Origin: Micromonospora kangleipakensis
Lineage (GTDB): Bacteria > Actinomycetota > Actinomycetes > Mycobacteriales > Micromonosporaceae
DNA: 64,000 bases
Reading direction: 5' to 3'
Assembly (NCBI RefSeq): GCF_004217615.1
Contig: NZ_SHLD01000001.1
Coordinates: 2,046,001-2,110,000, forward strand
A program made the translations under genes and the position numbers. Under the pieces are notes generated by a model. The model was given only the letters and a program-made list of their open reading frames with translations. It was not told where the DNA came from and made no database searches. Shown piece by piece: positions 43,872-54,057 of the stretch (position 1 is its first letter; each line of letters opens with the position of its first letter).

Positions 43872-44255
43872 ATGCTCGACGCCGAGGATCTTCTGGCCAC
43901 CTTCACGCCTCCCCAGCCGTACACGATGGAAGCCGCCGCCGGCGCTCCCCGCTCGTCCGGCGTGCACGCGGTCCTCGACCGCGGTACGGTCGTCTACGTC
44001 GGCTATACCGGAAACCTGCGCAATCGCCTGCGGCAGCACCTGACGGGTAGTCGGGACTCGTCGGTACTGCACGAGCAGGTCGGCCACCTCCTCGACAAGC
44101 TCGGCCACGAGGCCTCCGCGGCTGAGATCGCCGACTGGCTGGGCCAGCGCGAGGTCCGCTGGCAGGAGACCGACAACCCGGAGGGTACGAAGGAAACCCT
44201 GGTCCTGGCCCTCAAGCCCCGCTTCAACCGGCAGGTGCCGAAGCCGCGTCATTGA
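43872..44255 (+). CDS. GIY-YIG domain protein
   Basis: A 127-aa protein. GVHAVLDRGTVVYVGYTGNL followed by RNRLRQHLTG corresponds to the GIY-YIG nuclease core, with the first motif degenerate (GVHAV) and the second as YVGYTG plus the conserved Arg; a Glu occurs in WQETDNPEGTKETLVLALKP and Asn in RFN. Stand-alone domains of this type may be nucleases or inactive. It begins 18 bases after the array's last stop. Confidence 0.75.
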   Translation: MLDAEDLLATFTPPQPYTMEAAAGAPRSSGVHAVLDRGTVVYVGYTGNLRNRLRQHLTGSRDSSVLHEQVGHLLDKLGHEASAAEIADWLGQREVRWQETDNPEGTKETLVLALKPRFNRQVPKPRH

Positions 44256-44300
44256 AAACGCGGCGACTTCCTGCCGGCCGAGGTACGGGCCGCAGGCCCA

Positions 44301-44759
44301 TCAGTCCTGTTTGCCGCCCGCCGCGCGGCCGGCCAAGGCCGCCTCGAGGTTGCCGGCCATCACCGACAGGATCCGGACGGTCTCGGCGTACTGCTCCGGG
44401 GTGAGCCCGCGCAGCAGCAGCCGCCGCGTCTCGCCGACGCGGTCAGCCGCCGTGCGGTGTGCCGCGCGGCCCTGCTCCGTCAGGGTGAGCGCGTCGGCGT
44501 CGTACCCCACCCATCCGCGCGTGACCAGGCCGTCGGCGCCGTTGAGGGCGGCGTCGAGTTCGGGTACGCCATCCGGCCAGAACGGTGCGAGCGCCTGCTC
44601 TACTTCGCCGCGGCTGCGCGCCCCGCGAGAGAGCAGGTTCAGGATCTGCCACTGCCGGCGATCGAGGCCCAGGTCGCCCAGCGTCGCGTCGAACTGCTCC
44701 TCGATCAGGTTGTGCAGGTGCTTGAGCCAGTAGCCGATCGGCTTGTCGGTGCCGCTCAC
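44301..44759 (-). CDS. MarR-like winged-helix regulator
   Basis: A 152-aa regulator. IGYWLKHLHNLIEEQFDATL, RQWQILNLLSRGARSRGEVE and VGYDADALTLTEQGRAAHRT mark the dimerisation helix, recognition region and wing of the MarR fold. It is divergent from the phosphodiester glycosidase gene; a GTAAA-TTC-TTTAC dyad lies between them and is the natural operator candidate for autoregulation. Confidence 0.85.
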   Translation of the reverse strand: MSGTDKPIGYWLKHLHNLIEEQFDATLGDLGLDRRQWQILNLLSRGARSRGEVEQALAPFWPDGVPELDAALNGADGLVTRGWVGYDADALTLTEQGRAAHRTAADRVGETRRLLLRGLTPEQYAETVRILSVMAGNLEAALAGRAAGGKQD

Positions 44760-44775
44760 GACCGCCTCCTCCCGC

Positions 44776-44788
44776 GTAAATTCTTTAC
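44776..44788. promoter_or_regulatory. Candidate MarR operator
   Basis: GTAAATTCTTTAC is a 5-bp inverted repeat with a 3-base centre, 17 bases upstream of the MarR-like start and 69 before the glycosidase ATG. Its TTCTTTAC half is also present in the dyad at 1340-1401, possibly by chance. Confidence 0.4.
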
Positions 44789-44856
44789 ACCAGAGTTCGA
44801 CTGGTTGTCAGATAGTGTCGGGTACCTGGTTCCGTGGCGCCGCCAGGGTCACGGAC

Positions 44857-46149
44857 ATGACAGTTTCCACTCCTGACCTGTCCCGCTTCCGCCGGGCCGG
44901 GGCGATCGCGGCGGCCACCCTCGCCGCGGTGGCTCTCGGTGTCGTTCCGGGGGCCCGTGCCGAGGCCGCCGCCGGCACCCTTCCGCTCGGCGACAGCGAC
45001 CTGACCGAGGTACGTACCGATCGCGCCCTGGCCGACGGCGTCACCCTCACCCGGATCGTGCGGGGGACCGAGCCGGCGCCGGCCGACCAGCTCAACACCA
45101 CCACGCGGGGCCCGTGGGTGGTGAACGTGCTCACCATCGACCCGAGCCAGGCCCGCGGGCACCTGCAGGCGACGTACGGCCCCAACCTGAGCCAGGTCGA
45201 GAAGACCACCGAACTCGTCCGCGCCTCCGGCGCCCTGGCCGGGGTCAACGCCTCCTTCTTCACCTTCACCGCCAGCCAGCTCTACCCCGGCGACCCGGTC
45301 GGGCTCGGGCTGTTCGGCGGGAAGCTGCTCAGCGAGCCCACCACCGACCCGGCCGAGGTCAACTTCGTCGTCGACGCCAACAGCAACCGGGCCCTGACCG
45401 GGAAGCTGACCTGGTCGGGCAGCGTACGGAACCGGCAGACCGACGCCACCCTGCCGCTGGAGTTCATCAACCACCCACCGGTCGTGCCCGCCGGCTGCGC
45501 CGCGCTCGCCGACCAGACGCAGTGCAGCCTCCCCGGCGACGTCGTCGACTTCACCCCCGAGTTCGCCTCGGCCACCCCGTCCGGTGCCGGCGTGGAGGTC
45601 GTGCTCGACCGGCTCGGCTGCGTGGTGCGCACCTCGACCACCCGGGGCACCATGCTGGCCGCCGGCCAGACCTCGCTGCAGGCCACCGGGCGGGACACCG
45701 TGGCCCTGTTGGACGTGACCGGGCAGGGCTGCGTGAGCAGCACCTCGACCCTGGCCGACCAGAACGGTGAGGAGCTTCCCGTGCGGCCCGGCCTGTTCGG
45801 GGTGACCGGGCGGTACCCGTTGACGGCGGACGGCCAGGTCGTCGTGCCGGACGGCTCCGGCAGCTTCTTCGACCGCAACCCCCGTACCATCGCCGGCACC
45901 ACCCGCGACGGCAAGATCGTGCTCGCGACCATCGACGGCCGCCAGACCACCAGCGTCGGCACCACCATGGACGAGACGGCCGCCGTCGCCCAGGCGCTCG
46001 GCATGGACGATGCGATCAACCTCGACGGCGGCGGCTCCACCGCGATGTCCGTCGAGGGAGCCCTGGTCAACCGGCCGAGCGGGTCGACCGAACGAGCCGT
46101 CGGCGACGCGCTCGTCTATGTGGACGGCCCGTACCGCAGCGGGAACTGA
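44857..46149 (+). CDS. Secreted phosphodiester glycosidase (NAGPA domain) protein
   Basis: A 430-aa exported protein. Signal peptide about residues 1-36 (FRRAGAIAAATLAAVALGVV then PGARAEAAAG). The NAGPA/phosphodiester glycosidase domain is marked by GALAGVNASFFTF, NPRTIAGTTRDGKIVLATID and MDDAINLDGGGSTAMSVEGA. Members hydrolyse phosphodiester-linked sugars; the bacterial substrate is probably a cell-wall or extracellular polymer. Start ATG 44857. It is followed by a strong terminator and converges on a hydrolase gene. Confidence 0.9.
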   Translation: MTVSTPDLSRFRRAGAIAAATLAAVALGVVPGARAEAAAGTLPLGDSDLTEVRTDRALADGVTLTRIVRGTEPAPADQLNTTTRGPWVVNVLTIDPSQARGHLQATYGPNLSQVEKTTELVRASGALAGVNASFFTFTASQLYPGDPVGLGLFGGKLLSEPTTDPAEVNFVVDANSNRALTGKLTWSGSVRNRQTDATLPLEFINHPPVVPAGCAALADQTQCSLPGDVVDFTPEFASATPSGAGVEVVLDRLGCVVRTSTTRGTMLAAGQTSLQATGRDTVALLDVTGQGCVSSTSTLADQNGEELPVRPGLFGVTGRYPLTADGQVVVPDGSGSFFDRNPRTIAGTTRDGKIVLATIDGRQTTSVGTTMDETAAVAQALGMDDAINLDGGGSTAMSVEGALVNRPSGSTERAVGDALVYVDGPYRSGN

Positions 46150-46169
46150 CCGCCGCCACCGACGCGAGC

Positions 46170-46201
46170 CGCGGCGGCCGGCCAACCGGCTGGCCGCCGC
46201 G
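46170..46201. terminator. Bidirectional terminator between glycosidase and hydrolase genes
   Basis: A 10-bp perfect stem, CGCGGCGGCC (46170-46179) with GGCCGCCGCG (46192-46201), 12-base loop, lying between two convergent stop codons. Confidence 0.8.
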
Positions 46202-46220
46202 CCCGGCGACAGGACCAGGG

Positions 46221-47051
46221 TCAGCTCTCCTGGTCGAGAAAAGCGAGCGTGACCGCGGCGAACAGCGGGGAGTCGACGAGGTCGTAGTGGGTCAGCCCGG
46301 GCAGGATGGCCAGCGCGTGCCCGCCCTTCGGCCGCCCCTCGCCCGCCCAGCCGCCGTCGCGCAGCCCGCCGTCGAGCAGGTTGAAGACCTCGACGAAGTG
46401 GCTCGGCGGCGCCATGTCGGCGTCGGCGGCGACCACCAGCGTCGGCACCTGCAGGCCGCGGACCTGCTCGGTGTAGTCGAAGTCCTTCGCCATCGCCTCG
46501 CCGATCTTGTCCAGCAGCCGCGGGAAGTCCTCCGGGCGAGGCGCCACCCGCTGGTACAGCTCGTACATCGGGGTGTCCTTCATGAACTCGGCGGCCGCGC
46601 CGGAGACCTGGCCCTGCTGCTGGAGCATCTCGGGGTAGATGGCGCTGCGGCGGATGTTCGCCGACGCCGAAACCAGGCGGCCCACCTTCTCCGGGTGGCG
46701 GATGGCGACCTGGAGCGCGACGCCGCCGCCGAGGGAGAAGCCGACGACGTCCGGCTTCTCCAAACCGAGGTGGTCGATGAGGGCCGCGACGTCGTCGGCC
46801 ATCAGCGTGATGTCGAGCGGCCGGTCGACATCGGCGGTCCGGCCGTGCCCCTGCAGGTCGACCAGGATGACCTGGTGCCCGTCGGCGAGCGTGGGCAGGA
46901 TCGGCCCGAACATCTCACCCGAGCCGAGCCCACCGTGCAGAAGGATCATCGGGCGGCCGGCCCCGTGCGTCTCGTAGTACAGGTTGACGCCGTTGACCTC
47001 GGCGTACTGCACGGAGGTGGTGGGTTCGGCGGTCCGCTGCGTGGTGGTCAT
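46221..47051 (-). CDS. Alpha/beta-fold hydrolase
   Basis: A 276-aa hydrolase. The oxyanion loop is ILLHGGLGSGEMFGPIL, the nucleophile elbow VVGFSLGGGVALQVAIRHPE (Ser about residue 107), the acid probably in VVAADADMAPPSHFVEVFNL, and the base His in LTHYDLVDSPLF. ATG 47051 has GAGGAG upstream; the frame extends 27 bases further to 47078. The substrate is unknown. It is divergent from an ECF sigma factor gene 130 bases away, a pairing seen for sigma factors of this type in actinobacteria. Confidence 0.88.
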   Translation of the reverse strand: MTTTQRTAEPTTSVQYAEVNGVNLYYETHGAGRPMILLHGGLGSGEMFGPILPTLADGHQVILVDLQGHGRTADVDRPLDITLMADDVAALIDHLGLEKPDVVGFSLGGGVALQVAIRHPEKVGRLVSASANIRRSAIYPEMLQQQGQVSGAAAEFMKDTPMYELYQRVAPRPEDFPRLLDKIGEAMAKDFDYTEQVRGLQVPTLVVAADADMAPPSHFVEVFNLLDGGLRDGGWAGEGRPKGGHALAILPGLTHYDLVDSPLFAAVTLAFLDQES

Positions 47052-47180
47052 GAGGTGCTCCTCGTGTCGTGTCGGCATCCGATGCCCTAGTGACCGGGCG
47101 AACGCCGGAGACTCATCGCCGTGGGCGGCACGGATTTTCGCCGGGCCCGGACCAGCGGGGTACCGGCTAGATTTGTCGGC

Positions 47181-48158
47181 GTGAGTGACGTGGCGACCAG
47201 CGCCCCGATCGAGTCACAGCTGGAGGCGTACCGGCCGGAGCTGACCGGCTACTGCTACCGGATGCTGGGCTCCGCCTTCGAGGCCGAGGACGCCGTACAG
47301 GACACCTTCGTGCGGGCGTGGCGCAGCTTCGAGCGGTTCGAAGGGCGGTCGGCAGTGCGGACCTGGCTGTACCGGATCGCGACGAACGTCTGCCTCAACA
47401 TGCTCGCCAGCGCGCAGCGTCGGGTCCGCTCGATGGACCTCGGTCCCGCCGGGTCCGGCGGCGCCACCCACCCGGGCGAGCCGCGTCCCGACGAGATCTG
47501 GGTCGGCCCGGCCCCGGACAGCCGGGTCCTGCCGGAGGGCAGCGACCCGGCCGAGGTGGTCGCCGGCCGCGAGTCCGTCCGGTTGGCGTTCGTCGCCGCG
47601 CTGCAGCACCTGCCGCCGCGGCAGCGGGCTGTGCTCATCCTGCGCGAGGTGCTGGCCTGGTCGGCCCAGGAGGTGGCCGACCTGCTCGACACCACGGTGG
47701 CGAGCGTCAACAGCGCCCTGCAGCGGGCCCGGGCCACCCTCGCCACCACCGACACCGCCGCCGAGGTCTACCGGCCGCTGGACGACGAGCAGAAGGCGCT
47801 GCTCGCGCGGTACGTGCGCGCATTCGAGGCGTACGACCTGAAGGCTCTCACCACGCTGCTGCACGAGGACGCCACGCTGTCCATGCCGCCGCTGCCGCTG
47901 TGGCTGCGCGGCCACGACGACATCCTCGCCTGGATGGCCGGAACGGGCAGCGGTTGCCGGGGCTCCCGCCTGGTGCCAGTGGTGGCCAACGGCCTGCCGG
48001 CGTTCGGGCAGTACCGCCCCAGCCTCGACGGCTCGGGCCACGACCCCTGGGCGCTGATCGTGCTGGAGATCTCAGGGGGACGGATCGCGGCGGTCAACAA
48101 CTTCCTCGACACCGCCCGCCTGTTCCCGCTGTTCGGGCTGCCCGACCGGCTCCCATAA
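47181..48158 (+). CDS. ECF sigma factor with SnoaL-like C-terminal domain
   Basis: A 325-aa sigma factor. Region 2: [20 protein letters not shown] and [20 protein letters not shown] (about residues 22-75). Region 4: [20 protein letters not shown] and [20 protein letters not shown] (about 143-185). The C-terminal 120 residues form a SnoaL/NTF2-like domain ([20 protein letters not shown]), ending [20 protein letters not shown]. This matches the TIGR02960/SigG-like group, where the tail regulates activity in place of an anti-sigma factor. GTG 47181 is chosen as it opens the conserved N-terminus. The 3' end overlaps the convergent STAS gene by 87 bases. Confidence 0.9.
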   Translation: MSDVATSAPIESQLEAYRPELTGYCYRMLGSAFEAEDAVQDTFVRAWRSFERFEGRSAVRTWLYRIATNVCLNMLASAQRRVRSMDLGPAGSGGATHPGEPRPDEIWVGPAPDSRVLPEGSDPAEVVAGRESVRLAFVAALQHLPPRQRAVLILREVLAWSAQEVADLLDTTVASVNSALQRARATLATTDTAAEVYRPLDDEQKALLARYVRAFEAYDLKALTTLLHEDATLSMPPLPLWLRGHDDILAWMAGTGSGCRGSRLVPVVANGLPAFGQYRPSLDGSGHDPWALIVLEISGGRIAAVNNFLDTARLFPLFGLPDRLP

Positions 48159-48548
48159 CGCGTCGGTCAGGCCGAGCAGGTCGGCAAGTCCCAGCAGATC
48201 GGCGCTGCCGCCGCTCACCACGAGCCGCCAGCCGTGCCGCCGCGCGGTCAGGCCCAGCCGGGCCAGCGCCTCGACGGTGACCACGTCGGGGCGTGCCCCG
48301 GTCACGTCGCAGACCACCACGCCACGGTCCCGGCCGCGCAGCACCTCGGCCAGCTCAGCGCAGAGGGCGGGGATGTCCGCGCGGGCCAGCGTCCCGCCGA
48401 CGGCGAAGGAGATCGCGGAGGTCCTCACCCCGGTAGGACCGTCGGGCGCCGGGAAACTCACCGCACCCGGACCGATGAATCCCGTCCGACCCCGCGGTCT
48501 GGCGTTCGCCGTCCGGGCCACCGGCCACTGGCCAGAGCCGGATGTCAC
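48072..48548 (-). CDS. STAS-domain protein
   Basis: Up to 158 aa; the recognisable STAS fold covers [40 protein letters not shown] and [20 protein letters not shown], i.e. the anti-anti-sigma or nucleotide-binding type. The usual phosphorylated Ser/Thr position is Thr in [14 protein letters not shown], not certain. The likely true start is GTG 48428, giving 118 aa, because residues before it are low complexity. Its C-terminal tail is antisense to the end of the sigma factor gene. Confidence 0.7.
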   Translation of the reverse strand: MTSGSGQWPVARTANARPRGRTGFIGPGAVSFPAPDGPTGVRTSAISFAVGGTLARADIPALCAELAEVLRGRDRGVVVCDVTGARPDVVTVEALARLGLTARRHGWRLVVSGGSADLLGLADLLGLTDALWEPVGQPEQREQAGGVEEVVDRRDPSP

Positions 48549-48605
48549 TCCCGGTCTCTAACATGGGCGACAGTTGGCTGAGCGGTTAGGGACGGGCATA
48601 CGGCG

Positions 48606-50063
48606 GTGACGATGGAGTTCGACGAGGTCGAGTGGCTGCGCCGCAACAACGCAGCGTGGCGGCTGTTGCGCGCCGACCACGCCGCTCTGGTGCTGAGCTT
48701 CCTCGGGCGGGTGTTCGTCGAGGAGAACGTGCGCTCCATTTCTGGCGTCGAGCTGACCGCGCGACTGGAGGACGAGCTGTTCGCACTCAATGAGCGTCTC
48801 GGCGCGGGCACCTTCCCGCGCGCCGCCAAGTCGTACCTCGACGACTGGGCGCAGCCGGAAGTCGGCTGGTTGCGCAAGTACTATCCGCCCGACTCGGACC
48901 AGGTGCATTTCGACGCGACTCCGGCCGTGGAGCGGGCACTGTCGTGGGTGCAGTCGCTGCAGGCCCGGTCGTTCGTCGGTACCGAGTCCCGGCTCAACAT
49001 CGTGCTCGAGCTGCTGCGTCAGATGGTCTACGGCGCGGAGACCGACCCGGACGCCCGGCTGGCGGAGCTGCAAGCGCGTCGTGAGGCGATCGACGCCGAG
49101 ATCGCCAAGGTGCGTGCCGGTCAGGTGGAGGTGCTCGACGGAGCGGCGCAGCGCGATCGGTACCAGCAGTTCGTGGCAACCGCGCGGGGGCTGCTCGCCG
49201 ACTTCCGTGAGGTTGAGGCGAACTTCCGGGCGCTCGATCGGGCGCTGCGCGAGAAGATCGCCACGTGGAGCGGCTCGAAGGGCGAGCTGCTCGACGAGGT
49301 CGTCGGCAGCCGGCACGCGATCGCCGACTCCGACCAGGGCCGCAGCTTCCATGCCTTCTACGACTTCCTGCTGTCTCCGCAACGCCAGCAGGAGTTCAGC
49401 GACCTGCTTGCCCGGGTGCAGTCGCTCGACGTCATCGGGGCATCCGATCCGCGCATGCGGCGCATCCACTACGACTGGCTCGACGCCGCAGAGCGCACCC
49501 AGGCAACCGTACGGCTGCTGTCGGAGCAGCTGCGCCGGTTCCTCGACGACCAGGTATGGCTGGAGAACCGGCGGGTGATGGACCTCCTGCGCGGCATCGA
49601 GACGCACGCGCTGGCGCTGCGCGACCAGCGGACGGACGGGCTGGTCTTCGAGCTCGATGCGGCCGCCCCGCAGGTCGTGCTGCCGATGGAGCGTCCGCTG
49701 TACCGGCCTCGGGCGAAGCAGCCGCTGGACAGCACGGTCGACACCGGGGAGCCCGACGTCGACGTTTCCCGCCTGTTCGAGCAGGTGCATGTCGACCCGG
49801 TCCCGCTGACCGATGCCGTGCGCGCCGCGCTGCGGCGCAGCTCGCAGGTTTCCCTGCCAGAGGTCCTGGCCAACCGCCCGTTGGAGCAGGGCCTGGCCGA
49901 GCTGGTGACATACCTGTCGCTGCGCGACCCGGGTTTCGACGTCGTCTTCGACGAGGACCGGCGAGACCAGGTGCGGTGGTACGACCCGGACGGGCGGACT
50001 CGGACCGCGCTCCTGCCCGCCGTCTCGTTCCTGCGCAGGGTTCCGGCATTGGATCGTGTGTGA
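48606..50063 (+). CDS. jetA: Wadjet protein JetA (DUF3375, MukF-like kleisin)
   Basis: A 485-aa protein of the DUF3375 family. N-terminal [35 protein letters not shown] helices, and the central [20 protein letters not shown] are typical. JetA is the kleisin-like subunit joining the JetC motor heads. It begins the four-gene type I Wadjet operon, which recognises and cleaves closed circular plasmid DNA by loop extrusion. GTG 48606 or ATG 48612; no strong ribosome site distinguishes them. Its stop overlaps the jetB start (TGATG). Confidence 0.93.
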   Translation: MTMEFDEVEWLRRNNAAWRLLRADHAALVLSFLGRVFVEENVRSISGVELTARLEDELFALNERLGAGTFPRAAKSYLDDWAQPEVGWLRKYYPPDSDQVHFDATPAVERALSWVQSLQARSFVGTESRLNIVLELLRQMVYGAETDPDARLAELQARREAIDAEIAKVRAGQVEVLDGAAQRDRYQQFVATARGLLADFREVEANFRALDRALREKIATWSGSKGELLDEVVGSRHAIADSDQGRSFHAFYDFLLSPQRQQEFSDLLARVQSLDVIGASDPRMRRIHYDWLDAAERTQATVRLLSEQLRRFLDDQVWLENRRVMDLLRGIETHALALRDQRTDGLVFELDAAAPQVVLPMERPLYRPRAKQPLDSTVDTGEPDVDVSRLFEQVHVDPVPLTDAVRAALRRSSQVSLPEVLANRPLEQGLAELVTYLSLRDPGFDVVFDEDRRDQVRWYDPDGRTRTALLPAVSFLRRVPALDRV

Positions 50064-50662
50064 TGGCCGCAACCAGAAGGGAGGAGCCGAGCCTGTCGGT
50101 GGCGGCTGTCCACCTGATGAAAGGGGTCGTCTACCGCGACACGCACCCGGTGCCGTGGCATCACCTGATGCGGTTGCAGGCGCAGGTCCGCGACTATGTC
50201 GCCGTGCTCGGCCTCACCGTCGTCATCGACGAAGCGGAGGGGTACGCGTTCCTGCGCTCCCAGCCGGGCGACGACGAGGCGGACGGGCAGCAGGCGATCC
50301 GCCGGCTCATCCCTCGCCGGGCGCTGTCGTTCCACGTCAGCCTGCTGCTGGCGCTGCTGCGCAAGAAGCTCGCCGAATTCGACGCCAGCAACGCCGACAC
50401 CCGGCTCGTGCTGACCCGGCAACAGATCGTGGACCAGTGCGCGGTTTTCCTGCCCGCGTCGACCAGCGAGGCCCGACTGATCGACCAGATCGACACGCAC
50501 ATCGGCAAAGTGGTGGAGCTGGGGTTCCTGCGGCGCATCAACGACGCCGAGGCGACGTACGAGGTACGCCGCATCATCAAGGCCTTCGTCGACGCGCAGT
50601 GGCTGGCGGACTTCGACGCGCGGCTGGCGGAGTACGCCGCCGAGCTGGAGGCGACCAGATGA
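50063..50662 (+). CDS. jetB: Wadjet protein JetB (DUF4194, MukE-like)
   Basis: A 199-aa DUF4194 protein with tandem winged-helix character: [60 protein letters not shown] and [20 protein letters not shown]. JetB is the MukE-like KITE subunit that binds JetA. The ATG overlaps the jetA stop by one base and the gene overlaps jetC by 4 bases, as expected for a stoichiometric complex. Confidence 0.93.
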   Translation: MAATRREEPSLSVAAVHLMKGVVYRDTHPVPWHHLMRLQAQVRDYVAVLGLTVVIDEAEGYAFLRSQPGDDEADGQQAIRRLIPRRALSFHVSLLLALLRKKLAEFDASNADTRLVLTRQQIVDQCAVFLPASTSEARLIDQIDTHIGKVVELGFLRRINDAEATYEVRRIIKAFVDAQWLADFDARLAEYAAELEATR

Positions 50663-53600
50663 CCGAAACCCTGACCGAAGTGAGCGCGCTCGAGGTGCCG
50701 TCGACCCTCGCCGGGTTTCGCCTGAAACGGCTGGAGCTGCACAACTGGGGCACGTTCGACGGCCGGGTCTGGATGCTGCGCCTCGACGGCGCCAACGCCC
50801 TGCTCACGGGGGACATCGGCTCCGGCAAGTCCACCGTCGTCGACGCCATCACCACGCTGCTGCTGCCGGCCAACCGGATCTCGTACAACAAGGCGGCCGG
50901 CGCCGACATTCGGGAACGCTCGCTGCGCTCCTATGTGCAGGGCCACTACAAGTCGGAGCGAAACGAGAAGACCGGCGCGTCCGAGCCGGTCGGCCTGCGC
51001 CGCGGCTCGTGTTACTCGGTGCTGCTCGGCGTCTTCGCGGAGCCGGTCAGCGGGGCGACGGTCAGCCTGGCGCAGGTGTTCTGGCTGCACGACGGCAACC
51101 CGGGCCAGCCGGAGCGCTTCTACGTGACCTCCGGTCAGGAGCTGAGCATTGCCGGCGACTTCGCCGACTTCGGCTCGGAGATCGGCCAGCTGAAGCGGCG
51201 GCTGCGCCAGTCCGGCGCCAAGGTGTACGACCACTTCCCGGAGTATGGCAAGGACTTCCGTCGCCGCCTCGGCATTGCCTCGGACCAGGCGATGGAGCTG
51301 TTCCACCAGACCGTGTCGATGAAGGCGGTCGGTGATCTCAACGACTTCGTCCGCCACCACATGCTGGAGCCGTTCGACACCGGCGACTGGATCCGCCGCC
51401 TCGTCGAGCACTTCCAGGACCTGACCAAGGCGCACGAGGCGGTGGTCAAGGCCCGCCAACAGCTGGCCGCGCTGAAGCCGCTGCTCGACGCGTGCGACGC
51501 CTACGACGCGTACGGCCAGACGATCGGCGAGCTGGACGCCAAGAGGGAGGCGCTGCCGTACTTCTGCGCGCGGGGCAAGGCCGAGCTGTATGCCGCCCGG
51601 GTCGCCGCGCACACCGCCGAGCTCGCGGAGCTGCGTGCGCAGTTGTCCGCCACCAGGGCCAGGCTGGCCGACCTGGACGGCGAGCGGCAGCGCCTGGAGC
51701 TTGAGCGCGCCGGGCACGGCGGTGACCGGATCGCCGAACTGGAACGGCAGATCGCCGACGCCGAGAGCACCCGCGACGAACGATGGCGCCGCTTCGAGCG
51801 ATTCAGCGGGCTGCTGGCCAACGCTGACTTACCGGCGGTGGAGGCGATCGAGCAGTTCACCGCCCGGCAACGGGAGGTCGCCGACGAGCTGACCGGCGCC
51901 GAGGAGCAGCGCGCTGCCCTGCAGAACGACCTGACCGACGCCGCGGTGCGGGTGCGGGAGCTGGAGCAGCAGGAGACGGAGGTGAATGCCGAGCTGCGCA
52001 GCCTGCAGGAGCGGCGCAGCAACATTCCCCGGCGAAACCTGGACATGCGGGCGCGCATCTGCGCCGAGCTGGATTTGCCGGAGGCGGCGTTGCCGTTCGT
52101 GGGCGAGCTGATCCAGGTCCGGGCCGACGCCGCCGACTGGGAGGGAGCGGCGGAGCGGCTGCTGCGCGGGTTCGCGCTGTCGATCTTGGTGCCGGACGAG
52201 CATTACCCGGCCGTGGCCGGCTGGGTCGACCGCCACCATCTCGGCGGCCGTCTCGTCTACTACCGGGTACCGGCGACGCTGCCCCGGCAGGCGGAGCCGC
52301 TGCCGGCCGACGCCGACCGGCAGTTGTTCGCCAAGCTGGAAATGCGGGAATCGCCGTTCCAGCCTTGGCTGGAGCGCCAGCTGCGCCGCCGAGCCGGCTA
52401 CGAGTGCCTGCAGACGATCGACGAGTTCCGCCGCGCCGAACGGGCGATCACCAGGGCCGGCCAGGTTAAGGACACCGGCGGCCGGCACGAGAAGGACGAC
52501 CGCAGCCGCATCGACGACCGCAGCACCTACGTGCTGGGCTGGAGCATCGAGCTGAAGATCGATGCGCTGCTGACCAAGGCGCGCGTACTGACCGCCGACA
52601 AGGCGCAGGCAACGAAGGCGCGGGACGCTGCCGGCGATCGGCTCGGCGCGCTCAACCGCCGGCTCGGCGTGCTGGGCAAGCTCGTCGAGTTCACCGACTT
52701 CACCGACATCGACTGGCAGTCCTCGGCACAGCGGGTGCGGCGGCTGCGCCAGGAGAAGCAGCAGCTCGAACGCTCGTCCCGGGAACTGGAGCGGGTCACC
52801 GCGCAGCTGAAGTCGGTGCTCGAGGCGATCGACGGCGGCAGCATCGAGCGCGACGACCTGCAGCGCCGCATCGCCCAGGCCGACGTACATCTGGAACAGG
52901 CCGCGCACGGCCAGCGCGACGCCGAGGCGCTGCTGCGGGAGCCGGCGGTGCGGGACGCGGAACCCTGGTTCGCGGCGATGGCCGAGCTGGTCGGGGACAC
53001 CGCGCTGCCGAGCCCGGAGGACTACGACCAGTTGCGGAACGCCGTCGAGGGGCAGCTCACCAAAGACCGCAACGAGGCGGCCCACCGGCAGACACTGGCC
53101 AGCAACCGGGCGGTGCGTGCCATGGAGGACTTCCGCAACACCTACCCGGTCGAGGCCGCCGAGCTAGACAGCTCGATCCAGTCCGCGCCGGAATACCGGG
53201 CGATGGACGACCGGCTGGTGCGCGACGACCTGCCGCGCTTCGAGAGCGAGTTCAAGACGTACCTCAACACCAACACCATCCGCGACATCGCAGGCTTCCA
53301 CTCGCAGTTGCACAAGCAGGCCGACCTCATCCGGGAACGGATCGACACGATCAACCGGTCTCTCGTGGGCATCGACTACAACCCCGGCCGCTACATCCGG
53401 CTGGAGGGGAACCGCACACCCAACGTGGAGATCCGCGACTTCATCAACGACCTGCGGGCCTGCACCGACAATTCGCTTGCCCGCGATGACAGCGACCAGT
53501 ACTCCGAACAGAAGTTCATGCAGGTCAAGCAGCTCATCGAACGGTTCCGGGGCCGCCCGGGCTTCACCGAGATCGACAAGGCGTGGGCGCGGCGGGTGAC

Positions 53601-54057
53601 CGACGTGCGCAACTGGTTCGTGTTCTCGGCCTCGGAGCGGTGGCGGGAGGACGACAGCGAGCACGAAACCTACAGCGACTCCGGCGGCAAGTCCGGCGGG
53701 CAGAAGGAGAAGCTCGCCTACACGATCCTTGCCGCGTCCCTGGCTTACCAGTTCAAGCTCGATTTGCCCACCGACCGCGGCCAGACCTTCCGCTTCGTCG
53801 TCATCGACGAGGCGTTCGGCCGTGGCTCCGACGAGTCGACCCGGTTCGCGCTCGCGCTGTTCCAGCGGCTCGGGCTGCAGCTGCTCATCGTCACTCCGCT
53901 GCAGAAGATCCACGTGATCGAGCCGTACGTCTCCGCCGTCGGCTTCGTGGACAACCCCACCGGCAGCAACTCGCGGCTGCGCAGCCTCACCATTGAGGAG
54001 TACCACCAGAAGCGCGACGTGCACCAGCTCGCCCATCTGATCAGCGTCGAGGAGTGA
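50659..54057 (+). CDS. jetC: Wadjet SMC-like ATPase JetC
   Basis: A 1132-aa MukB/SMC-like ATPase. Walker [21 protein letters not shown] (about residues 48-67); long coiled-coil arms with a hinge-like centre (about 620-760); signature motif [20 protein letters not shown] (about 1006-1025); Walker [21 protein letters not shown] (about 1045-1064). It is the DNA-loop-extruding motor of Wadjet. The head motifs are all intact, so the protein should be active. It overlaps jetB and jetD by 4 bases each. Confidence 0.95.
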   Translation: MTETLTEVSALEVPSTLAGFRLKRLELHNWGTFDGRVWMLRLDGANALLTGDIGSGKSTVVDAITTLLLPANRISYNKAAGADIRERSLRSYVQGHYKSERNEKTGASEPVGLRRGSCYSVLLGVFAEPVSGATVSLAQVFWLHDGNPGQPERFYVTSGQELSIAGDFADFGSEIGQLKRRLRQSGAKVYDHFPEYGKDFRRRLGIASDQAMELFHQTVSMKAVGDLNDFVRHHMLEPFDTGDWIRRLVEHFQDLTKAHEAVVKARQQLAALKPLLDACDAYDAYGQTIGELDAKREALPYFCARGKAELYAARVAAHTAELAELRAQLSATRARLADLDGERQRLELERAGHGGDRIAELERQIADAESTRDERWRRFERFSGLLANADLPAVEAIEQFTARQREVADELTGAEEQRAALQNDLTDAAVRVRELEQQETEVNAELRSLQERRSNIPRRNLDMRARICAELDLPEAALPFVGELIQVRADAADWEGAAERLLRGFALSILVPDEHYPAVAGWVDRHHLGGRLVYYRVPATLPRQAEPLPADADRQLFAKLEMRESPFQPWLERQLRRRAGYECLQTIDEFRRAERAITRAGQVKDTGGRHEKDDRSRIDDRSTYVLGWSIELKIDALLTKARVLTADKAQATKARDAAGDRLGALNRRLGVLGKLVEFTDFTDIDWQSSAQRVRRLRQEKQQLERSSRELERVTAQLKSVLEAIDGGSIERDDLQRRIAQADVHLEQAAHGQRDAEALLREPAVRDAEPWFAAMAELVGDTALPSPEDYDQLRNAVEGQLTKDRNEAAHRQTLASNRAVRAMEDFRNTYPVEAAELDSSIQSAPEYRAMDDRLVRDDLPRFESEFKTYLNTNTIRDIAGFHSQLHKQADLIRERIDTINRSLVGIDYNPGRYIRLEGNRTPNVEIRDFINDLRACTDNSLARDDSDQYSEQKFMQVKQLIERFRGRPGFTEIDKAWARRVTDVRNWFVFSASERWREDDSEHETYSDSGGKSGGQKEKLAYTILAASLAYQFKLDLPTDRGQTFRFVVIDEAFGRGSDESTRFALALFQRLGLQLLIVTPLQKIHVIEPYVSAVGFVDNPTGSNSRLRSLTIEEYHQKRDVHQLAHLISVEE

